Source of the DNA: Pseudomonadota bacterium
Lineage (GTDB): Bacteria; Pseudomonadota; Gammaproteobacteria; Pseudomonadales; Oceanobacteraceae
Length of the DNA: 5,305 nucleotides
Direction: 5' to 3'
Assembly: GCA_023399105.1 (NCBI GenBank)
Contig: JAEWQT010000191.1
Coordinates: 1-5,305, forward strand
Below the pieces are notes generated by a model. The model saw only the letters and a list, made by a program, of their open reading frames with translations, searched no databases and had not been told where the DNA came from. Made by a program: the position numbers and the translations under genes. This document shows positions 1 to 5,305 of the stretch, in pieces. Positions within the stretch are counted from its first letter, which is position 1. Every line of letters begins with the position of its first letter.

Positions 1-2026
1 TGCCTTCCGACATACCAAACTTCATTTTACGCGGCGCCAGGTTGGCCACCATCACCGTCAGTTTGCCGTTCAGGTCTTCCGGTTGGTAGGCGGATTTGAT
101 GCCGGAGAACACATTACGGATTTCACCGTTGCCGATGTCCAGCGTCAGCTGCAGCAGTTTTTCTGCGCCTTCGACGTGCTCGGCTTTGACAATGCGGGCA
201 ATGCGCAAATCAACTTTGGCAAAGTCCGGAAATTCGATGGTGTCGGCGATCACTTCATTGCCGTCTTCGCGCAGGGCAGGGCCTTTCGCTTTCTCTTTTT
301 TATCGGCTTTTTTGTCCGCTTTTTTGTCAGCGGGATTGGCAGCCGTTGGTTGTACGCCACCGTTTTCTTTTTCCAGCTCGGTTTTGGTTTCTTCCAGAAT
401 AGCCGTTACCTTGTCCATCTCGGCGCGGGCCAGCATTGGCTGGAATTTGTTGATTTTGTGGCTGGTCAGAATGCTGCGGCGGGCTTCCCAGTTCAGGTTT
501 TCCAGGTTCAGGAACTCACAGGTTTTGGCCGCAATTTCCGGCAGCACGGGCGCCAGGTAAGTAACCAGCTGACGGAACAGGTTCAGCGCCACGGAACATA
601 CCTCCTGTACTTCCTGCTGGCGGCCTTCTTCCTTGTTCATGGCCCAGGGGGCTTTATCCTGAATGTATTCGTTGGCACGGTCAGCCAGCGCCATAATCTC
701 TTTCATAGCGCGGCTGAATTCGCGTTTTTCGTAGTGCTCGGCAATTTGGTCGCCGGCGTCGATAAACTCCTGCACCATGGCCGGTTCGGTACAGGTGGCG
801 CTTAATTCACCGCTGGCTTTGGCAATAAAGTTGCCGGTACGGCTGGCAATGTTCACCAGTTTGTTGACCAGATCGGCGTTGACCCGCTGCACAAAATCTT
901 CCAGATTCAGGTCGAAATCGTCGACGCTGGCCCCCAGTTTGGCGGCAAAGTAATAGCGCAGGTAAGTCGGGTTTAAATGGTTCAGGAAGGTACGCGCCTT
1001 AATAAAGGTGCCGCGTGACTTGGACATTTTGGCGCCATTGACGGTTACAAAACCGTGCGCATTCACCGCGGTCGGGGTGCGGTAATCGGCAGCGGTCAGC
1101 ATCGACGGCCAGAACAGCGCGTGGAAGTTAATAATGTCTTTGCCGATAAAGTGGTACAGCTCGGCCTCTGAGCCTTTCTTCCAGAACGCGTCGAAATCGA
1201 TATCGCCGCGCTTATCACACAGGTTTTTAAAGCTGGCCATGTAGCCGATCGGAGCGTCCAGCCAAACGTAGAAATACTTGCCCGGGGCATCCGGAATTTC
1301 AAAACCGAAATAGGGCGCATCGCGGGAAATGTCCCACTCCTGCAGGCCGGAATCCAGCCATTCCTGCAGCTTGTTGGCCACTTCGTCCTGCAGCGTACCG
1401 GAACGGGTCCAGTCTTTCAGAAACTGCTGGAAATCCGGCAGTTTGAAGAAGTAATGCTCGGATTCTTTTTCCACCGGCGTGGCGCCGGAAATGGTGGAAA
1501 AAGGATTTTTCAGTTCGGCCGGGGTGTAGGTGGCACCGCAGGCTTCACAGTTATCGCCGTACTGGTCGCCGGCGCCGCATTTCGGGCACTCACCTTTAAT
1601 ATAACGGTCGGCCAGAAACAGCTCTTTCACCGGATCGTACAGCTGTTTGATTTTGCGTACGGCAATGTGGCCTTTATCGCGGCAGGCTTTATAAATCTGC
1701 TCAGAGAAAAAACGGTTTTCGTCGCTGTGGGTGCTGTGGAAATTATCAAACGCCACCTGGAAACCGGCGAAATCCGCTTCGTGTTCGGCTTTAACCCGGT
1801 CAATCAGTTGCTCCGGAGTAATGCCCTTTTTTTCGGCGCGCAGCATAATGGCGGTGCCGTGGGCATCGTCAGCGCAAACGTAATAACACTCATGGCCACG
1901 GGCTTTCTGAAAACGGACCCAGATATCGGTCTGAATGTATTCCAGCATGTGACCCATGTGGATGGAGCCATTGGCATAGGGAAGGGCGCTGGTTACCAGA
2001 ATTTTACGAGGGTTCGGTGCGGTCAT
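1..2026 (-). CDS. metG: Methionyl-tRNA synthetase, 3' end cut by window edge
   Basis: Cytoplasmic class I aminoacyl-tRNA synthetase that charges tRNA(Met) with methionine for initiation and elongation. The frame is open for 675 codons with no stop and runs off the left edge. Visible: the class I HMGH signature at residues 23-26; a zinc knuckle with Cys147, Cys150, Cys160 and Cys163; KMSKS at 333-337; Asn392, Arg396 and Trp461 matching the anticodon-reading residues of the E. coli enzyme; an ADKK-repeat linker at 566-577; and a C-terminal tRNA-binding (Trbp111/EMAP-II-like) domain from about residue 597. It ends in ...[12 protein letters not shown], so by comparison with E. coli (677 aa) about 28-30 residues are missing; the full protein would be near 705 aa, longer because of the linker. 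The ATG at 2026 is secure: an in-frame TAG lies 12 nt upstream (2036-2038) with no start between. No convincing Shine-Dalgarno sequence precedes it. Identification is very sure. Confidence 0.97.
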   Translation of the reverse strand, partial: MTAPNPRKILVTSALPYANGSIHMGHMLEYIQTDIWVRFQKARGHECYYVCADDAHGTAIMLRAEKKGITPEQLIDRVKAEHEADFAGFQVAFDNFHSTHSDENRFFSEQIYKACRDKGHIAVRKIKQLYDPVKELFLADRYIKGECPKCGAGDQYGDNCEACGATYTPAELKNPFSTISGATPVEKESEHYFFKLPDFQQFLKDWTRSGTLQDEVANKLQEWLDSGLQEWDISRDAPYFGFEIPDAPGKYFYVWLDAPIGYMASFKNLCDKRGDIDFDAFWKKGSEAELYHFIGKDIINFHALFWPSMLTAADYRTPTAVNAHGFVTVNGAKMSKSRGTFIKARTFLNHLNPTYLRYYFAAKLGASVDDFDLNLEDFVQRVNADLVNKLVNIASRTGNFIAKASGELSATCTEPAMVQEFIDAGDQIAEHYEKREFSRAMKEIMALADRANEYIQDKAPWAMNKEEGRQQEVQEVCSVALNLFRQLVTYLAPVLPEIAAKTCEFLNLENLNWEARRSILTSHKINKFQPMLARAEMDKVTAILEETKTELEKENGGVQPTAANPADKKADKKADKKEKAKGPALREDGNEVIADTIEFPDFAKVDLRIARIVKAEHVEGAEKLLQLTLDIGNGEIRNVFSGIKSAYQPEDLNGKLTVMVANLAPRKMKFGMSEG
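296..331 (-). repeat. 12-bp x3 in-frame repeat in the metG linker
   Basis: Three consecutive 12-bp units, each with a run of six T on the plus strand (296-301, 308-313, 320-325), encode [12 protein letters not shown] at MetG residues 566-577. It lies in the linker between the anticodon-binding domain and the C-terminal tRNA-binding domain. That linker is variable in the family, so copy-number change in 12-bp steps should be tolerated. The units differ at third-codon and a few other positions. Confidence 0.85.
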
Positions 2027-2029
2027 GAC

Positions 2030-2074
2030 AATTCGCTACGGTTGCTCAAAGGAAAGGCGGCATTGTAGCGAATT
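2030..2074. repeat. Perfect 10-bp inverted repeat upstream of the metG start
   Basis: AATTCGCTAC at 2030-2039 and its exact reverse complement GTAGCGAATT at 2065-2074 are separated by 25 nt. The inner arm ends 3 nt before the metG ATG and the outer arm overlaps the proposed -10 box (2062-2067) and the edge of repeat unit 1. In an mRNA starting upstream of 2074 the arms could pair over the metG ribosome-binding region. An mRNA starting near 2055 would lack the outer arm. The symmetry is seen directly; any regulatory role is inference, and one such repeat could arise by chance in a window this size. Confidence 0.6.
2062..2067 (-). promoter_or_regulatory. Probable -10 box for metG
   Basis: On the minus strand this reads TACAAT, five of six matches to the sigma70 -10 consensus, and would place a transcription start near 2055 with a leader of about 29 nt before the metG ATG. 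No good -35 is found: the hexamer at 17-bp spacing (2085-2090, TCGCGG) falls inside hairpin repeat unit 1 and does not resemble TTGACA. It is therefore a weak or activator-dependent promoter if real. metG could also be reached by read-through from corB. Confidence 0.45.
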
Positions 2075-2194
2075 TGCTGCCGGCCCGCGATGGTGGTGCC
2101 ACCGGGCGGCCCATTTGCTGCCGGCCCGCGATGGTGATGCCACCGGGCGGCACATTTGCTGCCCGCCCGCGATGGGGCACCGCATGGCAGGCAG
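2072..2194. repeat. Three tandem 41-bp GC-rich hairpin repeats
   Basis: Units lie at 2072-2112, 2113-2153 and 2154-2194, each beginning ATTTGCTGCC. Units 1 and 2 differ at two of 41 positions. Unit 3 shares the first 22 or so bases with one change (G to C at position 11) and then diverges. Units 1 and 2 can each fold into a hairpin, pairing GCCGGCCCG (2079-2087; 2120-2128) with CGGGCGGC (2103-2110; 2144-2151) apart from one bulged base. Unit 3 pairs 2159-2167 with 2186-2194 over 9 positions with one G-U-type pair. The period of 41 is not a multiple of three, so this is not a coding repeat. The array fills most of the corB-metG gap and resembles REP/BIME-type intergenic repeats in size and character, though I cannot assign it to a known family. 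No T-tract follows, so it is not a classical terminator, but it could slow read-through or protect mRNA ends. Confidence 0.85.
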
Positions 2195-2206
2195 AGGTGG
2201 TACGGC

Positions 2207-3493
2207 TTAATCGTCGTAACGGTAGGACGGATCAATGGTCACACGGGCGGCGCGCACGGTGTTGTCTTTGATCTGCAGAATTTCCACCCGGTACTGGTTG
2301 ATTTTCAGACAGGCCGGTGCATCGGGAATGTGTTCCATCATTTCCACAATCAGGCCACTGATGGTTTTCGGACCATCGGTGGGCAGGCTCCATTTCAGCG
2401 CCTTGTTTACATCGCGCACATAGGCGGCGCCATCGACCACATAGCTGCCGTCTTCCTGCGGATGCACATCCGGTGAGCTGGCGGCCACCACGTCGGTGGT
2501 AAACTCGCCCACGATTTCTTCCAGAATATCTTCCAGGGTGCAAATACCCTGAACGTCGCCGTACTCATCCACCACCAGGGCGATGCGGCGTTTATTTTTC
2601 TGGAAGTTGAACAGCTGGGTGTGCAGCGGCGTGCTTTCCGGAATGAAGTAGGGTTCGCGGCAAATTTTCTCGATATGCTCTTTCAGCAATTCACCGGCAT
2701 TGAGAAAACGGCTGATATTGCGGGTGTGCAGCATGCCCACCACATTGTTGATATCGCCACGGTACACCGGCATGCGGGTGTGCTGAGTGGTGCGCAGGCG
2801 TTTGGTCAGGTTGGCAATATCATCGTCCAGGTCCAGACCCACCACTTCATTACGCGGCACCATAATGTCATTTACCGTCATTTTCTCGAGGTCGAGAATG
2901 CTGATCAGCATGTGCTGGTGGCGTTTGGGAATCATGGTGCCGGCTTCGCGAACGATGGTGCGCAATTCTTCGGTACTCAGATTGTCCGGGGTGCTGTTAT
3001 GCACATCGACCCGGCCCAGGCGCAGCAGGCCATTGGCAATGGCGCCGACAAACCACACAAAAGGATGCAGCAGGGTTTGCAGCGGAATCAGAATGCGGGA
3101 AGCCGGATAGGCGATGCGCTCAGGGCGAATGGCGGCCAGGGTTTTCGGCGTCACTTCGGCAAAAATCAGCACCACCAGCGTAAACAGAATGGTGTTTACA
3201 AAGACGGCCAGGTCGGGGTTATCGGGCCATAAACGCTGACTGATGATGGTCGCCAGGGCGGCGGCGGCAAAGTTAACCAGGTTGTTACCGGTGAGAATGG
3301 TGCCGATCAGGCGATCAGGCTTTTCCAGCAGCTTGGTGGCGCGCACAGCTCCTTTGTGCTTGTTTTTCGCCAAATGCCGCAACCGGTACCGGTTCAGTGA
3401 GATCATGCCGGTTTCTGAGCTGGAGAAAAACGCAGAACATAAAATCAGGACGGTCAGTATGCCAAACAGCACACTTAAGGGAACGTCGCTCAA
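2207..3493 (-). CDS. corB: CNNM/CorB-family magnesium transport protein (YfjD)
   Basis: Inner-membrane protein of 428 aa, the same length as E. coli YfjD/CorB as I recall it. The family is linked to Mg2+ (and Co2+) transport or resistance; CorB and CNNM proteins bind Mg-ATP through paired CBS domains. Domains in order: N-terminal CNNM/DUF21 membrane domain, about residues 1-190, with the motif SSSETG at 24-29, GNNLVN at 69-74 and AEVTPKT at 112-118; CBS 1 from about 205, with DIMVPR at 209-214; CBS 2 to about 330, with VVDEYGDVQG at 307-316 and TLEDILEEIVGE at 319-330; and a C-terminal CorC/HlyC transporter-associated domain, about 345-425. The start is TTG: an in-frame TAA lies 21 nt upstream with no ATG or GTG between, and starting later would remove part of the first membrane segment. 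It has its own strong promoter in the gap after ypjD. HlyC/CorC 'hemolysin' names found for such proteins are historical. Confidence 0.94.
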   Translation of the reverse strand: MSDVPLSVLFGILTVLILCSAFFSSSETGMISLNRYRLRHLAKNKHKGAVRATKLLEKPDRLIGTILTGNNLVNFAAAALATIISQRLWPDNPDLAVFVNTILFTLVVLIFAEVTPKTLAAIRPERIAYPASRILIPLQTLLHPFVWFVGAIANGLLRLGRVDVHNSTPDNLSTEELRTIVREAGTMIPKRHQHMLISILDLEKMTVNDIMVPRNEVVGLDLDDDIANLTKRLRTTQHTRMPVYRGDINNVVGMLHTRNISRFLNAGELLKEHIEKICREPYFIPESTPLHTQLFNFQKNKRRIALVVDEYGDVQGICTLEDILEEIVGEFTTDVVAASSPDVHPQEDGSYVVDGAAYVRDVNKALKWSLPTDGPKTISGLIVEMMEHIPDAPACLKINQYRVEILQIKDNTVRAARVTIDPSYRYDD

Positions 3494-3500
3494 GAGAGGA

Positions 3501-3507
3501 CCCTTCT
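3501..3507 (-). promoter_or_regulatory. Ribosome binding site of corB, supporting the TTG start
   Basis: On the minus strand AGAAGGG precedes the TTG by 7 nt. It is a modest Shine-Dalgarno match at workable spacing, and it helps choose TTG at 3493 over later in-frame codons (GTG at codon 8, ATG at codon 30), which would shorten or remove the first membrane segment. Confidence 0.5.
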
Positions 3508-3524
3508 GTAATTAAGATTCCGCC

Positions 3525-3552
3525 ATCATAGGGACAGACAACGGCCTGTCAA
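3525..3552 (-). promoter_or_regulatory. Strong sigma70-type promoter for corB
   Basis: The minus strand reads TTGACA (3552-3547), 16-bp spacer, TATGAT (3530-3525): a perfect -35 and a -10 with five of six matches. Transcription would start near 3518, leaving a leader of about 25 nt before the TTG start. It lies entirely in the 72-bp gap between ypjD and corB, so corB, and possibly metG by read-through, can be transcribed independently of ypjD. Confidence 0.75.
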
Positions 3553-3565
3553 CTGCGAAGCCGGT

Positions 3566-4366
3566 TCAGGGCTTGTGCAGCAACAGTTCCAGCACAAATT
3601 TGGTGCCGACATACGACAGAATCAGAAAGGCGGTACCGATCAGGGTCCAGCGGCTGGCAATAATGCCACGCCAGCCAAAGCGATAACGGCCGAACAGCAG
3701 CACCGCGAACACCAGCCAGCCGATGCTGGCGAAGGCCACTTTATGCAGCAGGTGCTGGGCTTTTAAGTCCCACACCGCCGGCAAACCAATGGCAAAGGCG
3801 GCGGTCAGCAGCAGCATGCCCAACCAGATCATTTCAAACAGCAGCGCATCCATGGTTTGCAGGGACGGCAGTGCCTGTACCAGGCCCCGGGTCTGGCGGG
3901 CTTTCAGGGCGCGGTCCTGCAGCCACAGCAGAATGGATTGCACGGCGGCGATGCTGAATACGCTGTAGGCCAGGATCGACAGCAGAATATGCCAGGTCAG
4001 GGCATAGCTGAGCTGTGGCAGCGGTGCCTGCACGTCGGTGATGGCGGCGGCCAGCAGGAAAAAAACCGCGATGGGTAACAGGCCGACCAGCAGGTTGTCT
4101 ACCGGCTTGCGCCAGCTGGAAAACAATAGCAACAGTACCACCACCCAGGCAATGAGGGAGCCGACTTCAAACAGGGCAAAATTCACCTGCGGCTGTCCCA
4201 GCATGGCCATCCCCAGATAGATCAGGTGCAGTAAGGCACCGACCATGGTACTGGTCAGAACCTGCGAACGATTGGCCGGTTTCTGACCGCTTAAGGTTTG
4301 CCACTGCCGAAAAGCCGCCCACAGATAAAAACCGGCGGCGGGAACTGCTGCTACTAATCCGGACAT
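3566..4366 (-). CDS. ypjD: YpjD-type cytochrome c assembly family membrane protein
   Basis: 266-aa polytopic inner-membrane protein of the CcsA/CcmC-like (cytochrome c assembly) family; the exact role of YpjD is not well established. About eight hydrophobic segments are visible, for example residues 1-20, 40-57, 66-83, 92-110, 126-148, 178-197, 209-226 and 241-263. It aligns with E. coli YpjD at TWHILLSILAYSVF (124-137), corresponding to VHIGLSLFSYA, and at the C-terminal GRYRFGWRG (226-234), corresponding to GHYHEGWRG. His47, His126 and His208 sit in or next to membrane segments and are candidate haem-contacting residues; that is inference. The reading frame is open 40 codons further upstream, but the ATG at 4366 is chosen because AGGAGA lies 6 nt before it and a membrane segment starts at once, whereas the upstream extension is polar and has no ribosome site. 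It lies between corB and the divergent ffh, as in E. coli. Confidence 0.92.
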   Translation of the reverse strand: MSGLVAAVPAAGFYLWAAFRQWQTLSGQKPANRSQVLTSTMVGALLHLIYLGMAMLGQPQVNFALFEVGSLIAWVVVLLLLFSSWRKPVDNLLVGLLPIAVFFLLAAAITDVQAPLPQLSYALTWHILLSILAYSVFSIAAVQSILLWLQDRALKARQTRGLVQALPSLQTMDALLFEMIWLGMLLLTAAFAIGLPAVWDLKAQHLLHKVAFASIGWLVFAVLLFGRYRFGWRGIIASRWTLIGTAFLILSYVGTKFVLELLLHKP

Positions 4367-4372
4367 GCCTGA

Positions 4373-4378
4373 TCTCCT
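4373..4378 (-). promoter_or_regulatory. Shine-Dalgarno site deciding the ypjD start
   Basis: AGGAGA on the minus strand, 6 nt before the ATG at 4366, is the strongest ribosome binding site in the window. It fixes this start over the possible 40-codon N-terminal extension to 4486. I find no convincing ypjD promoter in 4379-4491; the extension's DNA also overlaps the ffh promoter region. Confidence 0.8.
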
Positions 4379-4427
4379 GTCAAGAGCGGCAGTTTCGCAC
4401 AAGGCGGACATTGGTAAAAGTGCGTGT

Positions 4428-4456
4428 TTGGGGCCGGGACGGTGGCGGGGTATACT
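4428..4456 (+). promoter_or_regulatory. Probable ffh promoter
   Basis: The -10 box TATACT (4451-4456, five of six consensus bases) lies 17 bp after TTGGGG (4428-4433), a weak -35 matching mainly at its TTG. The predicted start near 4463 gives a leader of about 29 nt to the ffh ATG. It lies in the 125-bp gap between the divergent ypjD and ffh starts. A near-palindromic core (GTATAC) means a minus-strand -10 is conceivable at the same place, but no matching -35 is seen. Confidence 0.6.
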
Positions 4457-4491
4457 GCGCGCTGAATTTTTATGGGTTTGAGTCATCCGCT

Positions 4492-5305
4492 ATGTTTGAG
4501 AGCCTTACCGACCGCCTTGGCAGTGCGTTAAAAAGCATTACTGGCCAGGCCAAACTGACCGAAGACAACATTAAAGGCACCGTGCGTGAAGTACGTATGG
4601 CACTGCTGGAGGCCGACGTGGCCCTGCCGGTGGTGAAAGCGTTTACCGAACAGGTTAAAGAGCGTGCTGTTGGCACCGAAGTGCTGAAAAGCCTGAATCC
4701 GGGCCAGGTGTTCCTGAAGATCGTCCATGAAGAACTGATGAAGGTCATGGGCGAGGCCAACGAAAAACTGAACCTGGCCACCCAGCCGCCGGCCATCGTG
4801 TTAATGGCGGGTTTGCAGGGTGCCGGTAAAACCACCACCGTGGGCAAGCTGGCGCGTTTCCTGATTGAGCGCGAAAAGAAAAAAGTGATGGTGGTGTCGG
4901 CTGACGTGTACCGTCCGGCGGCGATCAAACAGCTGGAAACGCTGGCGGGTGATGTGGGGGCATTGTTCTTCCCGTCTGCTGCCGATCAAAAGCCGGTGGA
5001 TATTGCCCGTGCTGCGATCGATGCTGCCAAGCGTGCCGCGGCCGATGTGCTGCTGGTGGATACCGCGGGTCGTTTGGCGGTCGACGAAGAAATGATGGCG
5101 GAAATTAAACAGCTGCACGCCGCCATTAACCCGATTGAAACCCTGTTCGTGGTCTATGCCATGACCGGCCAGGATGCGGCCAATACCGCCAAAGCCTTTA
5201 ACGAAGCCTTGCCGCTGACCGGTGTGGTGTTAACCAAGGCCGACGGTGATGCCCGTGGCGGTGCGGCATTGTCGGTGCGCCACATTACCGGCAAGCCAAT
5301 TAAGT
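4492..5305 (+). CDS. ffh: Signal recognition particle GTPase Ffh (SRP54), 5' part
   Basis: GTPase subunit of the signal recognition particle. With 4.5S RNA it binds signal sequences on translating ribosomes and docks with the receptor FtsY at the inner membrane. The window holds 271 codons: the N domain (about residues 1-90) and most of the G domain; the end of the G domain and the methionine-rich M domain lie beyond the right edge. Motifs: P-loop GLQGAGKTT at 107-115, the SADVYRPAA motif of SRP GTPases at about 138-146, DTAGR at about 189-193, AMTGQDA at 223-229 and TKADGDARGG at about 247-256. Residue 222, before AMTGQDA, is Tyr (TAT, 5155-5157), where E. coli and most SRP GTPases have Asp. 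The ATG at 4492 gives the expected start MFESLTDRLG; no strong Shine-Dalgarno precedes it. Identification is very sure. Confidence 0.97.
   Translation, partial: MFESLTDRLGSALKSITGQAKLTEDNIKGTVREVRMALLEADVALPVVKAFTEQVKERAVGTEVLKSLNPGQVFLKIVHEELMKVMGEANEKLNLATQPPAIVLMAGLQGAGKTTTVGKLARFLIEREKKKVMVVSADVYRPAAIKQLETLAGDVGALFFPSAADQKPVDIARAAIDAAKRAAADVLLVDTAGRLAVDEEMMAEIKQLHAAINPIETLFVVYAMTGQDAANTAKAFNEALPLTGVVLTKADGDARGGAALSVRHITGKPIK

Noticed and set aside
83..805. Plus-strand open frame of 240 codons opposite metG
   Set aside because: It is antisense to the metG frame, in codon register with it, and its predicted protein has no recognisable family features. metG on the other strand accounts for the sequence fully.
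2025..2271. Short plus-strand open frames with repeated peptide-like strings (LPARDG) across the hairpin array
   Set aside because: The 41-bp period shifts frame at every unit, so the similar peptides lie in different frames. They are by-products of a GC-rich non-coding repeat.
2621..3232. Plus-strand open frame of 203 codons opposite corB
   Set aside because: It is an antisense shadow of a clearly identified protein family and has no start signals of its own.
4378..4383. TTGACA on the minus strand just before the ypjD ribosome site
   Set aside because: No -10-like hexamer lies 16-18 bp downstream, and a start there would fall inside the ypjD coding region.
4367..4486. 40-codon N-terminal extension of ypjD from an upstream ATG
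   Set aside because: The extension is polar and has no Shine-Dalgarno site, while AGGAGA lies 6 nt before the ATG at 4366. The family length (about 263-268 aa) fits the shorter form.
4472..4531. 19-codon open frame overlapping the ffh start in another frame, as a possible leader peptide
   Set aside because: It has no ribosome binding site and no attenuator-like codon pattern. Such a short frame is expected by chance.
4470..5118. Minus-strand open frames of 152, 105 and 66 codons opposite ffh
   Set aside because: They are antisense to an unambiguous Ffh protein and show no family features.

Overview
This is a stretch of ordinary bacterial core genome, most likely from a gammaproteobacterium. 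The Ffh and YpjD proteins resemble their Escherichia coli counterparts closely. The divergent arrangement ffh / ypjD-corB is also the one known from E. coli (ffh, ypjD, yfjD). Base composition is moderately GC-rich and codon use looks uniform across all four genes. I see no mobile element, CRISPR array, tRNA or rRNA. The genus cannot be fixed from this window.

Layout, left to right. (1) Positions 1-2026, minus strand: metG, methionyl-tRNA synthetase, complete at its N-terminus and missing roughly the last 30 residues, which lie beyond the left edge. It carries an in-frame 12-bp repeat coding for a lysine-rich linker. (2) Positions 2027-2206: a non-coding gap holding a probable metG -10 box, a perfect 10-bp inverted repeat ending 3 nt before the metG start codon, and three tandem copies of a 41-bp GC-rich hairpin repeat. 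(3) Positions 2207-3493, minus: corB (yfjD), a CNNM/CorB-type magnesium transport protein starting at TTG. (4) Positions 3494-3565: a short gap with a near-consensus sigma70 promoter for corB. (5) Positions 3566-4366, minus: ypjD, a membrane protein of the cytochrome c assembly (CcsA-like) family. (6) Positions 4367-4491: a divergent intergenic region with a probable ffh promoter. (7) Positions 4492-5305, plus: ffh, the SRP54-type GTPase of the signal recognition particle, holding the N domain and most of the G domain and cut by the right edge.

ypjD, corB and metG all run leftward and could be read through, but corB has its own promoter and metG probably does too. The genes share no pathway: Met-tRNA charging, Mg2+ homeostasis, a poorly characterised cytochrome-assembly-like protein and co-translational membrane targeting. 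No gap without a gene exceeds 180 bases.

I did not find an undescribed multi-gene system. The points most worth a second look are the hairpin repeats and inverted repeat packed against the metG start, and an Asp-to-Tyr change in an otherwise invariant-looking motif of Ffh.
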